DNA of 34,572 nt. Source: Nitrospirota bacterium (GTDB lineage Bacteria > Nitrospirota > Thermodesulfovibrionia > Thermodesulfovibrionales > SM23-35). Shown in pieces: positions 15,905 to 25,595 of this stretch (the stretch's first letter is position 1; each line of letters starts with the position of its first letter). The translations under genes and the position numbers were made by a program. The notes under the pieces were generated by a model. The model saw only the letters and a list, made by a program, of their open reading frames with translations, was not told the DNA's origin and did not search any database. Where the stretch lies: contig JBFMCL010000030.1 of the NCBI GenBank assembly GCA_040754395.1, positions 1-34,572 of the forward strand, in the 5' to 3' direction.

Positions 15905-17884
15905 CTAATTCTCGAACATCACCTTGCCCATGTCCGAGACATCATAGCCTCCGAGCTCTTTTACGGCGTTCCTGAACTCACTGTCTGCCTTTACAATTCT
16001 CAGAAGGCGCTGCAGCAGATCTGTTGCAAAAAACTCCCGGGCAATTGCAAGGTCATATCTCTCCTGCGCCACAGGGATAAAATCCAGGTTTAACGCCCGT
16101 GCAGAAGCGAGAATGGCCAGCCCTGTGTCGGCGATTCCAGTCAAAACCGCTGACGCAACTCCCATGTGGGTGTATTCCTCTCTCTCATACCCACTGACAT
16201 CTCCCGGCTTTATGCCAAGTTCTCTCAGGCACTTGTCTGTAAGGAGCCGTGTTCCCGCGCCCGACTGTCGGTTCACAAACACCACGTCTCCTCTTGTCAG
16301 GTCCTCAAAGCCCCTGATATTTTTGGGATTGCCCTTCGGGACAAGGAGCCCCTGCTCACGGTATACCAGATTCATCAGCACAATCCTTTTGTCAGAGAGC
16401 AATCTGTTAATAAAGGATATGTTATATTCACCGGTATTCTCATCCAGAAGGTGGGTACCAGCCAGATGAGCTTCTCCTTTTTTTAACGCTACCAGACCTC
16501 CCATGGAACCGACATGGGCGGACGAGAGAGATGTCCCCGGATATCTCTTCCTCAGACTGTTGGACAGCAGATCAAGGGCATTGTCATGACTCCCGATACA
16601 GACTATCGTATTCTCGATATCGTGCCTGGTCCTCATCAGTTCAACCTCTATCTCGGCTCCGGCACCTATCCCTTCGGACATTGCCGGTATCCTTACAAAA
16701 CCGTCAGCACGGACAAGAGACATGAGCACTCCTGCGCCCCGGCTGACCGGTGTCGCGATAAAATTCTCTCCGACCTTCCCGACCTTTACCCTGAGGAATT
16801 CCTCCATACCGAGAGGAGATGCAACCTGCCTTGAAAGCAGTGCCCTGAGAATCTGGGGCTCTTCAATGTCGAGTCCCTGCCATCGGTACAGAAGCGGCCT
16901 GGCAAATAATGTGAAGGTAATGTAAGCAGATACAGGATACCCCGGGATGCCGATGACGGGTTTGCCCTTCACGATTCCAAGGATAACAGGCTTTCCCGGC
17001 TTTATACTGACTCCGTGAAGTATCACCTCGCCGATTTCCCTGATAACCTCTGCGGTGAAATCTTCAGAACCGGCAGATGCACCCGCGTTCACAATGATCA
17101 TATCTCCGGTTTCATGGGCTTCGAGAATCGCTTTCTTGAGTGCTTCAGGGTCATCAGGAACGATCCCGAACCTGACAGGTTCGCACCCCCATTCAGCAAC
17201 AAGGCCGCCCAGTATCCGGGTGTTGAATTCGATAATATCCCCTGTCTTCAGCTCCGAGCCCGGTTCAACAATCTCGTTGCCCGTCGGAATGACTACGACT
17301 CTCGGTTTTCTTCTGACCGACACGCCGGCATGTCCTCCGCCAAGCATTGCCCCGATATCCACAGGCCGTATCCGCTGATTTTCAGGGAGGATCAGCTCGG
17401 TTGCCACAATATCTTCGCCGATTACCCTCACATGCTGCCACGGCGTGGCAGGAGAGATGATCTCGATACATTTCTCCCCTTTCTGTCCTCTTTCAGGCAG
17501 GGAGGATATGGAAGGGTCTACCTGCTGCTGGTACACGACATTTACATCCTCGACCATTATGACGGCATTGAAGCCCTCAGGGATCGGGTCTCCTGTATCA
17601 ACATACACAGCCTTTTCTCCTGTCTTCAAACGTATTGGCGTCCGTTCAGAGGCCCCGAAGGTCTCCGCAAACCGCACGGCATATCCGTCCATTGCTGACG
17701 AATGATAAAAAGGTGATGAAATTCTTGCGGTTACTGCTTCAGCGGTTACTCTTTGAAGAGAATCTTTTACTGCGGTGCTTTCTCCGGGAAAAGGCTTGAG
17801 AATGCCTTCTGATTCAAGCCTTCCAAGCCACTTTGAGAGCGCTTCCCGCAAAGGGGTACTCTCAAGATATATCTCCCGCTGCAT
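15905..17884 (-). CDS. MoeA molybdopterin molybdotransferase fused to a periplasmic-binding-like domain
   Basis: The protein has 659 residues. Residues 1-410 are MoeA-like: SSAMDGYAVR near the start, the VVVIPTGNEIVEPG stretch, then GASAGSEDF, and KPGKPVILG with IGIPGYPVSAYITF. Residues about 425-650 match the PBP_like (LysR-substrate-type) domain found after MoeA in many anaerobes: GSHDNALDLL, SSAHVGSMGG, AGTHLLD, FVNRQSGAGTR. MoeA inserts molybdate or tungstate into adenylylated molybdopterin; the PBP part may bind the oxyanion or the cofactor. The start codon overlaps the receiver-gene stop (TAATG), so it is translated with the two-component pair. Confidence 0.93.
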   Translation of the reverse strand: MQREIYLESTPLREALSKWLGRLESEGILKPFPGESTAVKDSLQRVTAEAVTARISSPFYHSSAMDGYAVRFAETFGASERTPIRLKTGEKAVYVDTGDPIPEGFNAVIMVEDVNVVYQQQVDPSISSLPERGQKGEKCIEIISPATPWQHVRVIGEDIVATELILPENQRIRPVDIGAMLGGGHAGVSVRRKPRVVVIPTGNEIVEPGSELKTGDIIEFNTRILGGLVAEWGCEPVRFGIVPDDPEALKKAILEAHETGDMIIVNAGASAGSEDFTAEVIREIGEVILHGVSIKPGKPVILGIVKGKPVIGIPGYPVSAYITFTLFARPLLYRWQGLDIEEPQILRALLSRQVASPLGMEEFLRVKVGKVGENFIATPVSRGAGVLMSLVRADGFVRIPAMSEGIGAGAEIEVELMRTRHDIENTIVCIGSHDNALDLLSNSLRKRYPGTSLSSAHVGSMGGLVALKKGEAHLAGTHLLDENTGEYNISFINRLLSDKRIVLMNLVYREQGLLVPKGNPKNIRGFEDLTRGDVVFVNRQSGAGTRLLTDKCLRELGIKPGDVSGYEREEYTHMGVASAVLTGIADTGLAILASARALNLDFIPVAQERYDLAIAREFFATDLLQRLLRIVKADSEFRNAVKELGGYDVSDMGKVMFEN

Positions 17885-18234
17885 TACTCTTTGTCGACCA
17901 GCTTCTTTATCATGGACTTGAGCTCATCGAGGTCTGATGACTTAACAATATACGCCTCGGAAGCCCATACCGCAAAATCGTCCCGGTAATCATATGCAGT
18001 CGACATGATAATGGGGACTTTTGCATTCTTCTCTTTCATCTGGCGAAGAATACGGATGCCGTCAACGTCCGGCAAAAGGATATCGAGCGTAACGATATCC
18101 GGGTTCTCCTTCTCGAACATCTCCATCGCCTCCTGTCCGTTGGAGGCAACAACGACTTCATAGCCCTCGTCCTCGAATTCCTCTTTATACAGCCGCTGAA
18201 TATGCAGATCGTCGTCAACAACAAGTATTTTCAT
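17884..18234 (-). CDS. Single-domain response regulator (CheY-like)
   Basis: The protein has 116 residues and consists of only a receiver: VVDDD at 5-9, phospho-acceptor Asp51 in IVTLDILLPDVDG, and STAYD for the conserved Ser/Thr. The usual KP is replaced by VKSSD near the end. With no output domain it must act by protein contact or pass phosphate on. Its ATG overlaps the kinase stop by four bases and its stop overlaps the moeA-PBP start by one base. The kinase upstream is its obvious partner. Confidence 0.94.
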   Translation of the reverse strand: MKILVVDDDLHIQRLYKEEFEDEGYEVVVASNGQEAMEMFEKENPDIVTLDILLPDVDGIRILRQMKEKNAKVPIIMSTAYDYRDDFAVWASEAYIVKSSDLDELKSMIKKLVDKE

Positions 18235-20693
18235 GTCTGTCCTCCCTTATCTGTATCATTTCTTTTTTGCAATGGAATTACCACCCTGAAGGTGCTTCCC
18301 TCCCCCGGCCTGCTCTCCACTTCGATGCTCCCGTCGTGTTCCTCGATAATCCTGTGAGTAATGGTAAGACCAAGTCCGGTACCGGATTTCTTGGTCGTAA
18401 AGAAGGGATCGAATATATATGCAAGGTCATCTTCGGAGATTCCGGGTCCGGTATCTTTTATCTCAAAAATGCATGAGCCATTTCTGACATATGTTTTGAC
18501 TGAGATTGTGCCATTCGTCCCCACCGCCTGAACCGCATTGGTAAGAATATTGAGCAGGGCGTCCTTGACCCTGTTCGGGTCCACGAATATTTCTATGGGC
18601 AAACTGTATTCCTTTACAAGGACAATGCCACGGTCATCTATTTCGGACCAAATGAGGGATATGACTCCGTCTATGACCTCATTCGAATTCACCGTCTCTT
18701 TTATAATCCTCGTTTCCTTGACAAAACTCAGAATTTCGTTCAGGATGCCCTCAAGTCTCCCGACCTCTTTGGCAATAATATCCGCATACTCCTTCAGGCT
18801 TCCGTCCAGCTTTTTTTCGAGCCTCCGCGCAAACCCTCCGAGAGAGACAAGAGGATTGCGTATTTCGTGTGCAACCCTTGCTGCGACCTCTCCGAGAGCA
18901 GCCAGTCTGTCTGTCTTTATCACCCTCTCCCGCAGGTTTTTCAGCTCTGTGATATCACTCACGACATTCACCGTTCCGATAAATTCCCCGGAGATATCAA
19001 AAATCGGGGAACTCGAAGTAATGAATGTCCCTCCCAGATAATGGTCTTCAACTTCTTCAACAAATGCCTCCCGTCTTTCGACGGTCTTCATATGAGGACA
19101 TTCCGACAGAGGCTGTTTTGTCCCGTGGAATACCTCATAGCATTTCTTCCCGATGATATCGCCGGGAGGCATGCCCAGCCGGCTGCTGACCGCTTTATTG
19201 ATATTCTTCACGACATGGTCCCGGTCAACAAAGTACACCATGTCAGATATCGATTCAAAAATGTTCTCCATCTCCTGCTCGGCGAGCTTTACCCTTTCGA
19301 ACAACCGTGCGTTTTCTATCGCTGCGGCAACATGGTTTGAAAAAGCCGTCAGAAACCGCAGATCCTCCTCATTCACCGGCCTTCTGTTGAAATAGTTGTC
19401 CACCCAAAGCACACCGATCACCTTGTTTCGCGAAATCAGCGGCACTGCCGCATATGCCTGGGTCCCGAGCTGCTGCACAAGAACCGCATCGGAAAGAAGT
19501 TCCCTGCTCACGTCATCGATATTGAAGAGTTTTTTCTCATTTACCGCCCTCGTGAGTATAGTGTTTTCTGTAAGAGGGATCTCGATCCCCATGCTCAGCC
19601 TGTCGAAAAAAGAATCCTTTCTCAACGGCCCTATCTCAATATCGTGCATGATGTCCGGGAGAGTCTTTCTTTCGAGAGAGAGCCGGTCCCATATGTGAAA
19701 GGCCTCTTCATGGCTTGCCGGACCGACTCCCATCGCTCCCTTCAACACATTTTTTTCTTCGTCGACCAGGAAAAGGATCGCCCGGTTGAAGCCGAGCCCG
19801 TCACCCATCGTAACGGCTGTCAGCACCATCCTCAGCAGCCTGTCGAGTTCAAGGGTTCCCCTCATTGCAGAACTTATGAAAAACAGCCTCGAGAGTTCCT
19901 GATTTCTTCTGACAAGCTCCTTCTCGACATTCTTTTTCTCTGAGATGTCCCTCGATATCCCGCTGATGCCGATCACTTCGCCTGCAGTATTTTTTATCGG
20001 GGAAAGGGTAAGGCTGACCGAGATGATCGTCCCGTCCTTTCTCTTTCTGAACGTCTCGATTCTCTTCAGGACTTCTCCTGCTTTTATCCTTTTGTTGTTT
20101 TCCCATTCAGGATCGATGAGAAAATCGGGGACAAACGGCAGGAATTGCCCAATCGCCTCCTCTTTTGAGAAGCCGTATATCCTCTCCGCACCCCTGTTCC
20201 ATGAAGTAATAATGCCGTGCAGATCAGAGGAGACTATCGCATCCGCCGAATTCTCTATGATTCCCTCGAGGTAGTCCTTTGTCAGCGCAACTTCGTTGTA
20301 AAGCCTCAGGACCTCGTCATGGCAGAGCATTCTGTCGGTAATATCCTGGATAAACACCACCCCTTCAATGATATTTCCCTCGTTGTCCCTCAAAGGGTAG
20401 GCAGAAAGCTCCGCGTACCGTGCAGATTCATTGTCAGCAAGCTTTTGTGTCACTATGTACACGTTCCCTGTCTCGAAGGTCACTTCCGCTGCACAGTGCG
20501 GACACACCCAGTTGTGATGATGAAAGACTTCCCTGCAGTCCTTGTCGATAAGGTCAGCGGGGGAGATGTCTGTCCAGTTCCCGATAGCCTTGTTTACCGC
20601 CATGATCCTGAATTCCCGGTTCAGTATGATGATCCCGTCGCGGATGTTTTCAAAGAGCACTTCTGTAATCTTTTCCCTGTCAGCTATGTTCAT
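18231..20693 (-). CDS. Cytosolic multi-sensor histidine kinase (PAS-PAS-GAF-PAS-HisKA-HATPase)
   Basis: I chose the ATG at 20693 (820 residues); a TTG two codons earlier is possible. PAS1 (about 12-125) contains a His/Cys stretch HHHNWVCPHC. PAS2 lies at about 145-262 and ends in RDISEKK. A GAF domain spans about 280-465. PAS3 (about 470-590) has GKKCYEVFHG and SECPHM. HisKA carries the phospho-acceptor HEIRNPL (His611 in the longer frame). HATPase has NILTNAVQA, DTGPGI and GTGLGL. No transmembrane segment is seen. It follows glgA by 12 bases and is coupled to the receiver gene by an ATGA overlap. The Cys/His residues suggest redox or metal sensing, but this is inference. Confidence 0.94.
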   Translation of the reverse strand: MNIADREKITEVLFENIRDGIIILNREFRIMAVNKAIGNWTDISPADLIDKDCREVFHHHNWVCPHCAAEVTFETGNVYIVTQKLADNESARYAELSAYPLRDNEGNIIEGVVFIQDITDRMLCHDEVLRLYNEVALTKDYLEGIIENSADAIVSSDLHGIITSWNRGAERIYGFSKEEAIGQFLPFVPDFLIDPEWENNKRIKAGEVLKRIETFRKRKDGTIISVSLTLSPIKNTAGEVIGISGISRDISEKKNVEKELVRRNQELSRLFFISSAMRGTLELDRLLRMVLTAVTMGDGLGFNRAILFLVDEEKNVLKGAMGVGPASHEEAFHIWDRLSLERKTLPDIMHDIEIGPLRKDSFFDRLSMGIEIPLTENTILTRAVNEKKLFNIDDVSRELLSDAVLVQQLGTQAYAAVPLISRNKVIGVLWVDNYFNRRPVNEEDLRFLTAFSNHVAAAIENARLFERVKLAEQEMENIFESISDMVYFVDRDHVVKNINKAVSSRLGMPPGDIIGKKCYEVFHGTKQPLSECPHMKTVERREAFVEEVEDHYLGGTFITSSSPIFDISGEFIGTVNVVSDITELKNLRERVIKTDRLAALGEVAARVAHEIRNPLVSLGGFARRLEKKLDGSLKEYADIIAKEVGRLEGILNEILSFVKETRIIKETVNSNEVIDGVISLIWSEIDDRGIVLVKEYSLPIEIFVDPNRVKDALLNILTNAVQAVGTNGTISVKTYVRNGSCIFEIKDTGPGISEDDLAYIFDPFFTTKKSGTGLGLTITHRIIEEHDGSIEVESRPGEGSTFRVVIPLQKRNDTDKGGQT

Positions 20694-20705
20694 GGGCAAT
20701 GCCTG

Positions 20706-22163
20706 CTATAGTTTTCGTGTTTTCCGTGCACGGGTATACATTTCCAAATATTTTTTTGCCGAAACCTTCCATGAAAAATCCTTCTGCATTCCTTCTGAGA
20801 TCATCTTTCTCAGCTTTGCCCTGTCCGTAAAGACACAGAACGCCCTCTTTATGGACTCCATCATGCCGGATGAAGTGTAGTCAGAAAAAAGAAACCCTGT
20901 ACCCCTCGAAAGCAGAGGATGGTAGTCCTCCACCGTATCAGCAAGTCCTCCGGTCTTCCTCACGATCGGGACCGCGCCGTATTTGAGCGAAATGAGCTGC
21001 CCGAGTCCGCACGGTTCATACTTCGAAGGCATCAGAAAAAAGTCGGATCCGGCATAGATCATATGTGCAAGCTTATCGCTGAATCCTATGTTCACCGAAA
21101 CCCTGCCCTTATACTTTTTCGCTGCCAGGTTCAGGCCTTCATGAAATGCTTCATCTCCTTTTCCCAGAATAGCAAGCTTAACGTCAAAAGACAACAGTTC
21201 AGGCATTGCCCCTATCACAAGATCCATGCCTTTCTGCTCGGACAGCCTTCCGACTATCCCGATTAGGGGGGTCTTTTCGACAACAGCGGATTTTTCAGTT
21301 CTGAACAGCATACGGAAGATTTCCCTCTTGCACGCTTCCTTCCCCGAGAGGTTGTCATGACTGTATACTGCCGGCAGGAATGCATCCTTTGAAGGATTCC
21401 ATTCCTCATAATCCAGTCCGTTGGTAATCCCGAAGAAGTCGCTTTCCCTTGTCCGTAAAATCCCGTCGAGCCCGAAACTGTATTCCCTGCTGAAGATCTC
21501 CTTTGCATACGTACCGCTCACGGTATTCAGGAGATCGGCAGAAATGAGGCCTGCCTTCAGAAAATTCATTCTTCCGTAGAACTCTATGCCTTCAGGGGCA
21601 AAGAACTTCCACCCGAGATTCGTAAGGGGCATATCTGACGCAGGGAAAAGGCCCTGATAGCCGATGTTGTGGATAGTCAGAACCGTAGCAGTCTTCCGGA
21701 ACAATTTTTCCGCTTTATACAGGGACCGCAGATATAAGGGCACCATCCCGGTCTGCCAGTCATTGCAGTGTATGATATCCGGACTGAACTTCAGTGCCTT
21801 GCATGCTTCCAGTATTCCCCGGGAAAAAAATATGAATCTCGATGCATTATCGCCAAAGTCTCCTTCCGGAGTCCCGTAGAGTTCCTGCCTGTCAAAAAAA
21901 TCGTCACACCCGATAAAAATATTCGAATACTGGTCACTGAACAGGGCTCCCCTGAAAAGTCTGTCTCCCACAGGCACCTTGACGGTAAGACCGGTATCCT
22001 TCAGGGACTGACTGCTTTCCCTTATTTTCCTGTACAGGGGCAGAACAATCCTGGCATCATGCTTTATTTTCCTGAATTCCTTGCACAGGGCACCTGCCAC
22101 ATCAGCGAGGCCGCCAGTCTTCACATAAGGCACGGCCTCGGGTGCGGCAATAAGAATTTTCAT
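20706..22163 (-). CDS. glgA: Glycogen/starch synthase (GT5 family)
   Basis: I chose the ATG at 22163 (485 residues, MKILIAAPEAVPYVKTGGLADV); the longer frame overlaps galT without family support. The KTGGLADV loop binds the nucleotide-sugar diphosphate. HNIGYQGLFP and SKYEPCGLGQLISL with RKTGGLADTV are GT5 signatures. It extends alpha-1,4-glucan from ADP-glucose (or UDP-glucose in some lineages). It is coupled to galT by an ATGA overlap. No glgC, glgB or glgP is in the window, so the donor may come from the neighbouring nucleotidyltransferase or from elsewhere. Confidence 0.95.
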   Translation of the reverse strand: MKILIAAPEAVPYVKTGGLADVAGALCKEFRKIKHDARIVLPLYRKIRESSQSLKDTGLTVKVPVGDRLFRGALFSDQYSNIFIGCDDFFDRQELYGTPEGDFGDNASRFIFFSRGILEACKALKFSPDIIHCNDWQTGMVPLYLRSLYKAEKLFRKTATVLTIHNIGYQGLFPASDMPLTNLGWKFFAPEGIEFYGRMNFLKAGLISADLLNTVSGTYAKEIFSREYSFGLDGILRTRESDFFGITNGLDYEEWNPSKDAFLPAVYSHDNLSGKEACKREIFRMLFRTEKSAVVEKTPLIGIVGRLSEQKGMDLVIGAMPELLSFDVKLAILGKGDEAFHEGLNLAAKKYKGRVSVNIGFSDKLAHMIYAGSDFFLMPSKYEPCGLGQLISLKYGAVPIVRKTGGLADTVEDYHPLLSRGTGFLFSDYTSSGMMESIKRAFCVFTDRAKLRKMISEGMQKDFSWKVSAKKYLEMYTRARKTRKL

Positions 22164-23155
22164 ATTTTCGCCTCTCTCATGAATTTTGCTGATTCCTCGG
22201 GAGGCGTCGGATTGATATAAAAGCCTGACCCCCACTCGAATCCCGCGATTTTTGTAAGCTTTGGCACCAGCTCCAGATGCCAGTGATAATAATCATTTTC
22301 CTCTTCCGTGAAAGGCGATGTATGCAGGATAAAATTATACGGCGGGATATCGAGAATCTTGTCGGTCTGCCTGAGCACAACCTGAAGTATTTCAGCCAGC
22401 GGCATGAAGTTATTGTCGGGGGGATAAAAACTTGACTCGTGTTTTTTGGGAAGTATCCACGTCTCGAACGGCGCGCTCGGCGCGAACGGGGCGAGCGCGA
22501 CATATCGTGCATTTTCAAAGATCACTCTTTTTTTCGCTTCAATCTCCTGATTGATGACATCGCAGAAGATACATCTCTCCTTCAAATCATAATAGTGTTT
22601 CGCAGAATCCATCTCTTCCCTGACCAGCTTGGGGATAATCGGAAGGGCAATGAGCTGGGTATGTGAATGCTCGAGAGATGCGCCGGCAGCATCCCCTTCG
22701 TTCTTGAAAATAAGCACATACTTGAAACGCTTGTCTTTTTTCAGGTCTGTAAGCCTGAGATAATAGGCCCATAACGCGTCCGCAACTTTTTTCAGCGGCA
22801 TCGTCGACAGCGATTCCATGTGGTCAGGCGTTTCGACGATGACCTCATGCGCACCGACACCGCTCATCTTGTCAAAGATCCCTTCGCCGCTCTTTCCGAG
22901 TTCCCCGTAAATCTGCAGCGCCGGGAATTTGTTCGGCATTACCCTCAGTGTCCAGCCCGCAGAGTCCGGTTTGGAGCCGGGGGGACGGAACGCAATGATC
23001 TCTGACGGCGTTGTATATTCATTTCCGGGGCAGAACGGACAGAAGCCCCCTCTCTTTTTCTGGGAAGGAGAAGCAAAATCTGTCGGCCTCTTTCCTCTTT
23101 CAACAGAAATAATAACCCAGCGACCGGATATCGGATCCTTCCTAAGCTCAGACAT
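22160..23155 (-). CDS. galT: GalT-like hexose-1-phosphate nucleotidyltransferase
   Basis: I chose the ATG at 23155 (331 residues, MSELRKDPISGRWVII), four bases after a GGAGG ribosome site; the longer frame is unsupported. Zinc-site cysteines occur as CPFCPGNE and CIFCDV. The histidine-triad active site reads EHSHTQLIALP. Classical GalT has HPHGQ, so the substitution may mean a different nucleotide specificity, such as an ADP-glucose phosphorylase-like enzyme. The C-terminal HWHLELVPKL motif is also typical. It opens a five-gene minus-strand run with glgA, which supports a role in feeding or recycling the glucan donor. Confidence 0.92.
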   Translation of the reverse strand: MSELRKDPISGRWVIISVERGKRPTDFASPSQKKRGGFCPFCPGNEYTTPSEIIAFRPPGSKPDSAGWTLRVMPNKFPALQIYGELGKSGEGIFDKMSGVGAHEVIVETPDHMESLSTMPLKKVADALWAYYLRLTDLKKDKRFKYVLIFKNEGDAAGASLEHSHTQLIALPIIPKLVREEMDSAKHYYDLKERCIFCDVINQEIEAKKRVIFENARYVALAPFAPSAPFETWILPKKHESSFYPPDNNFMPLAEILQVVLRQTDKILDIPPYNFILHTSPFTEEENDYYHWHLELVPKLTKIAGFEWGSGFYINPTPPEESAKFMREAKI

Positions 23156-23376
23156 GTTTCCTCCACTCTCCAGCTTCGAGCACAGGAAAATATCGCGATT
23201 TGACTCCGTCAAAATAACGTGCTCCAGACACGTCCTTTGAACCTGCGTGGGAATCACAGGCAGTCCGGATCCCGGAGAATAATCTTTTTATATACACTGC
23301 TTTTTTCCGCTGTGCTCTAGGCTTATTCAGTACCTTAAATTTTGGTATATTATATCACAAGGATAGAGAATCACTC

Positions 23377-24354
23377 ATGAAACCTACGTTCATTCACCGT
23401 CTTGTCAATGATCCGTTCGAAGATCCCTTGCTGTATGTCAGGATCGTCAGAGAAAAAAGAGCGATGCTGTTCGACGCAGGAAATATCAACCGGCTGAAAC
23501 CCGGGGATCTGCAGAAAATCACAGACGTTTTTGTGACCCATACCCATATCGATCATTTTATAGGCTTTGACACGCTCATCCGTGCTCTCCTGCGGCGTGA
23601 AACCCCTCTCAGGGTCTACGGCCCCTCGAATATCGCAGACTGCGTTGAAGGCAAACTGAAAGGCTATACATGGAATCTCATAAGGGAATATCCGCTGAAG
23701 ATTGAAGTGTTCTCCGTAAACAGCGACAGAATATTCCTTTCCAGTTTTCTCGCGCAAAACTGTTTTGCGAGGTCGGATCATGTCTCAACCGAATTCAGTG
23801 GAACGCTTTTGAAAGAACCTCTCCTTACCGTAAAAGCGGTCCAGCTGGACCACCAGGTTCCGTGCCTCGGATTTTCGCTGGAAGAGGAATTCCACATTAA
23901 TATCAACAAGGCATCTCTGAATCAGCTGGGGCTTCCTGTAGGGCCATGGCTGTCGGAACTAAAATATGCCATCAGGGAAAAAAGGCCGGATGATACAGTA
24001 TTCATCATTGCCGGAAAAAAATATCAGCTGGGAGAACTGAAAGCAATCACAAAGACAACAGAAGGACAGAAGATTTCATATGTGACGGACATTTCAATGA
24101 ATAGTGAGAATATCGGGAAAGTCATTGATTTTGTCCGGGGGTCTGACACCTTTTACTGTGAAGCGTATTTCATGGAAAAGGACAGGGACAGGGCTGCGGA
24201 AAGATTCCATCTCACTGCACGCCTGACAGGGGTGATTGCACGGCAGGCAGGTGTGAGGAATCTTGTCGTCATGCATTTTTCGCCAAAATACAGGAACAAG
24301 ACCGAAAGTCCCAAGGACGAGGCAATTGAGGCATTCAGGAATCCCGCTGTCTGA
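23377..24354 (+). CDS. Metallo-beta-lactamase fold hydrolase, ribonuclease Z-like
   Basis: The protein has 325 residues. The metal-binding motif is HTHIDH (55-60), followed by further ligand-like sites near SDHVSTEF, LDHQVPCLGF, SYVTDIS and VMHFSPKY. The C-terminal HLTARLTGVIARQAGVRNL block is typical of RNase Z-like proteins. It differs from tRNase Z in length and in lacking a clear exosite arm, so tRNA 3' processing is only one possibility. An AT-rich upstream region with TATATTATAT suits a promoter. Its 3' end overlaps the convergent fabF-like gene by 20 bases. Confidence 0.85.
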   Translation: MKPTFIHRLVNDPFEDPLLYVRIVREKRAMLFDAGNINRLKPGDLQKITDVFVTHTHIDHFIGFDTLIRALLRRETPLRVYGPSNIADCVEGKLKGYTWNLIREYPLKIEVFSVNSDRIFLSSFLAQNCFARSDHVSTEFSGTLLKEPLLTVKAVQLDHQVPCLGFSLEEEFHININKASLNQLGLPVGPWLSELKYAIREKRPDDTVFIIAGKKYQLGELKAITKTTEGQKISYVTDISMNSENIGKVIDFVRGSDTFYCEAYFMEKDRDRAAERFHLTARLTGVIARQAGVRNLVVMHFSPKYRNKTESPKDEAIEAFRNPAV

Positions 24355-25588
24355 ACACCAGCACGGCATTCAATCCGCCGAACCCGAAGGAATGTGAGAT
24401 TGCATGTACTATCCCGGTTTTTCGCGGTTCGGTCACATAATCGAGGTCGCATTCCGGGTCCCTCTCCTGCAGGTTTATCGTCGGCGTAATAATCCCCTCG
24501 TTCATGCTCATTAACGTAAACGCAGCCTCAAGCGCACCGGATGCCGCAAGCATATGCCCTGTGAGAGACTTCACTGAGGTTACCGGAACCCGATAGGCAA
24601 GTCTTCCGAGCGAAAGCTTTATCGCCTCGGTCTCGGTTTTGTCTCCGAGAGGTGTTGAGGTGCCATGGGCATTGATGAGATGGATATCAGAGGGTTGCAG
24701 TTTCGCCTGCCTTATGGCCATGGTAATGGCCCTTGCCTCTCCCTCTGATGAAGGCATTGTCTGGTGGAAGGCATCGGTGGTATTTCCGTATCCTGTTACC
24801 TCCCCGTAGATGCGGGCACCCCGCTTTACCGCATGGTGCAGGTCTTCCAGGACAAGGATGCAGGAACCTTCTGCAAGCACAAACCCATCCCTCGTCCTGT
24901 CAAACGGCCTGCTCGCAGCCGCGTTACGGACAGAGGAAAGAGCGCCTGAAGAACCGTATCCTGCGACACAAGTCCTGCATACAGGCGCCTCTGTACCTCC
25001 GCACAGCACCGGATACCGGTACCCTGACTGTATCAGCCGGAACGCCTCTCCGATGGCATTTGTTCCGGATGCACATGCATTGGATATTCCGAGACAGTAT
25101 CCCCTGATCCCCAGCTTCTGCGCCACATAGGAAGCTGCCATGCTGATCGTCGTTGAGGGCATGAGATAGGCAGAGGTACGGACACCATGAGGAGCATTGC
25201 CTGAAGAATAGAGCTTGTGCATTTCTTTCTCCACGGTTCCTATCCCTCCGCGGCTTGAACCGATAATCACACCGGCTGATGCAAGTGCCCGGGTGTTGCT
25301 CACTTCCTGCGGTTTTCCTGTCAGTCCCGCGTCCTCCGCAGCCATCACCGCTGCAGCGACCGCATAGTGTACAAAAAGATCAAGACGGCGTATCTCCCTG
25401 TGCGCGAGATACGTCTCCGCATAGAATCCCTTCACTTCCCCGGAAACACCCCACTGCATGCACGTGGCATCGAATTTTTGAATCGGCATGATACCGGATA
25501 TCCCTGATTTTGCCGCTCCCCATGCCTCACGGAGCGAGTTTCCGATGGGGCTCACAACACCTATCCCTGTCACTACTACCCTTTTCAT
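24335..25588 (-). CDS. Beta-ketoacyl-ACP synthase, FabF-like
   Basis: The protein has 417 residues, the FabF size. Catalytic residues are visible: Cys172 in SNACASGTNAIG, His308 in NAHGTSTPLGD, Lys340 and His345 in VKSLTGHMLAASG. The C-terminal HSFGFGGLNAVLVF is a hallmark. It condenses malonyl-ACP with acyl-ACP. It stands alone, without acpP, fabG or fabD, so it may be a second ketosynthase for a special lipid or polyene rather than the housekeeping enzyme. No Shine-Dalgarno is seen, and the predicted transcription start coincides with the ATG. Confidence 0.93.
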   Translation of the reverse strand: MKRVVVTGIGVVSPIGNSLREAWGAAKSGISGIMPIQKFDATCMQWGVSGEVKGFYAETYLAHREIRRLDLFVHYAVAAAVMAAEDAGLTGKPQEVSNTRALASAGVIIGSSRGGIGTVEKEMHKLYSSGNAPHGVRTSAYLMPSTTISMAASYVAQKLGIRGYCLGISNACASGTNAIGEAFRLIQSGYRYPVLCGGTEAPVCRTCVAGYGSSGALSSVRNAAASRPFDRTRDGFVLAEGSCILVLEDLHHAVKRGARIYGEVTGYGNTTDAFHQTMPSSEGEARAITMAIRQAKLQPSDIHLINAHGTSTPLGDKTETEAIKLSLGRLAYRVPVTSVKSLTGHMLAASGALEAAFTLMSMNEGIITPTINLQERDPECDLDYVTEPRKTGIVHAISHSFGFGGLNAVLVFRQRDS

Positions 25589-25595
25589 CTGATTT

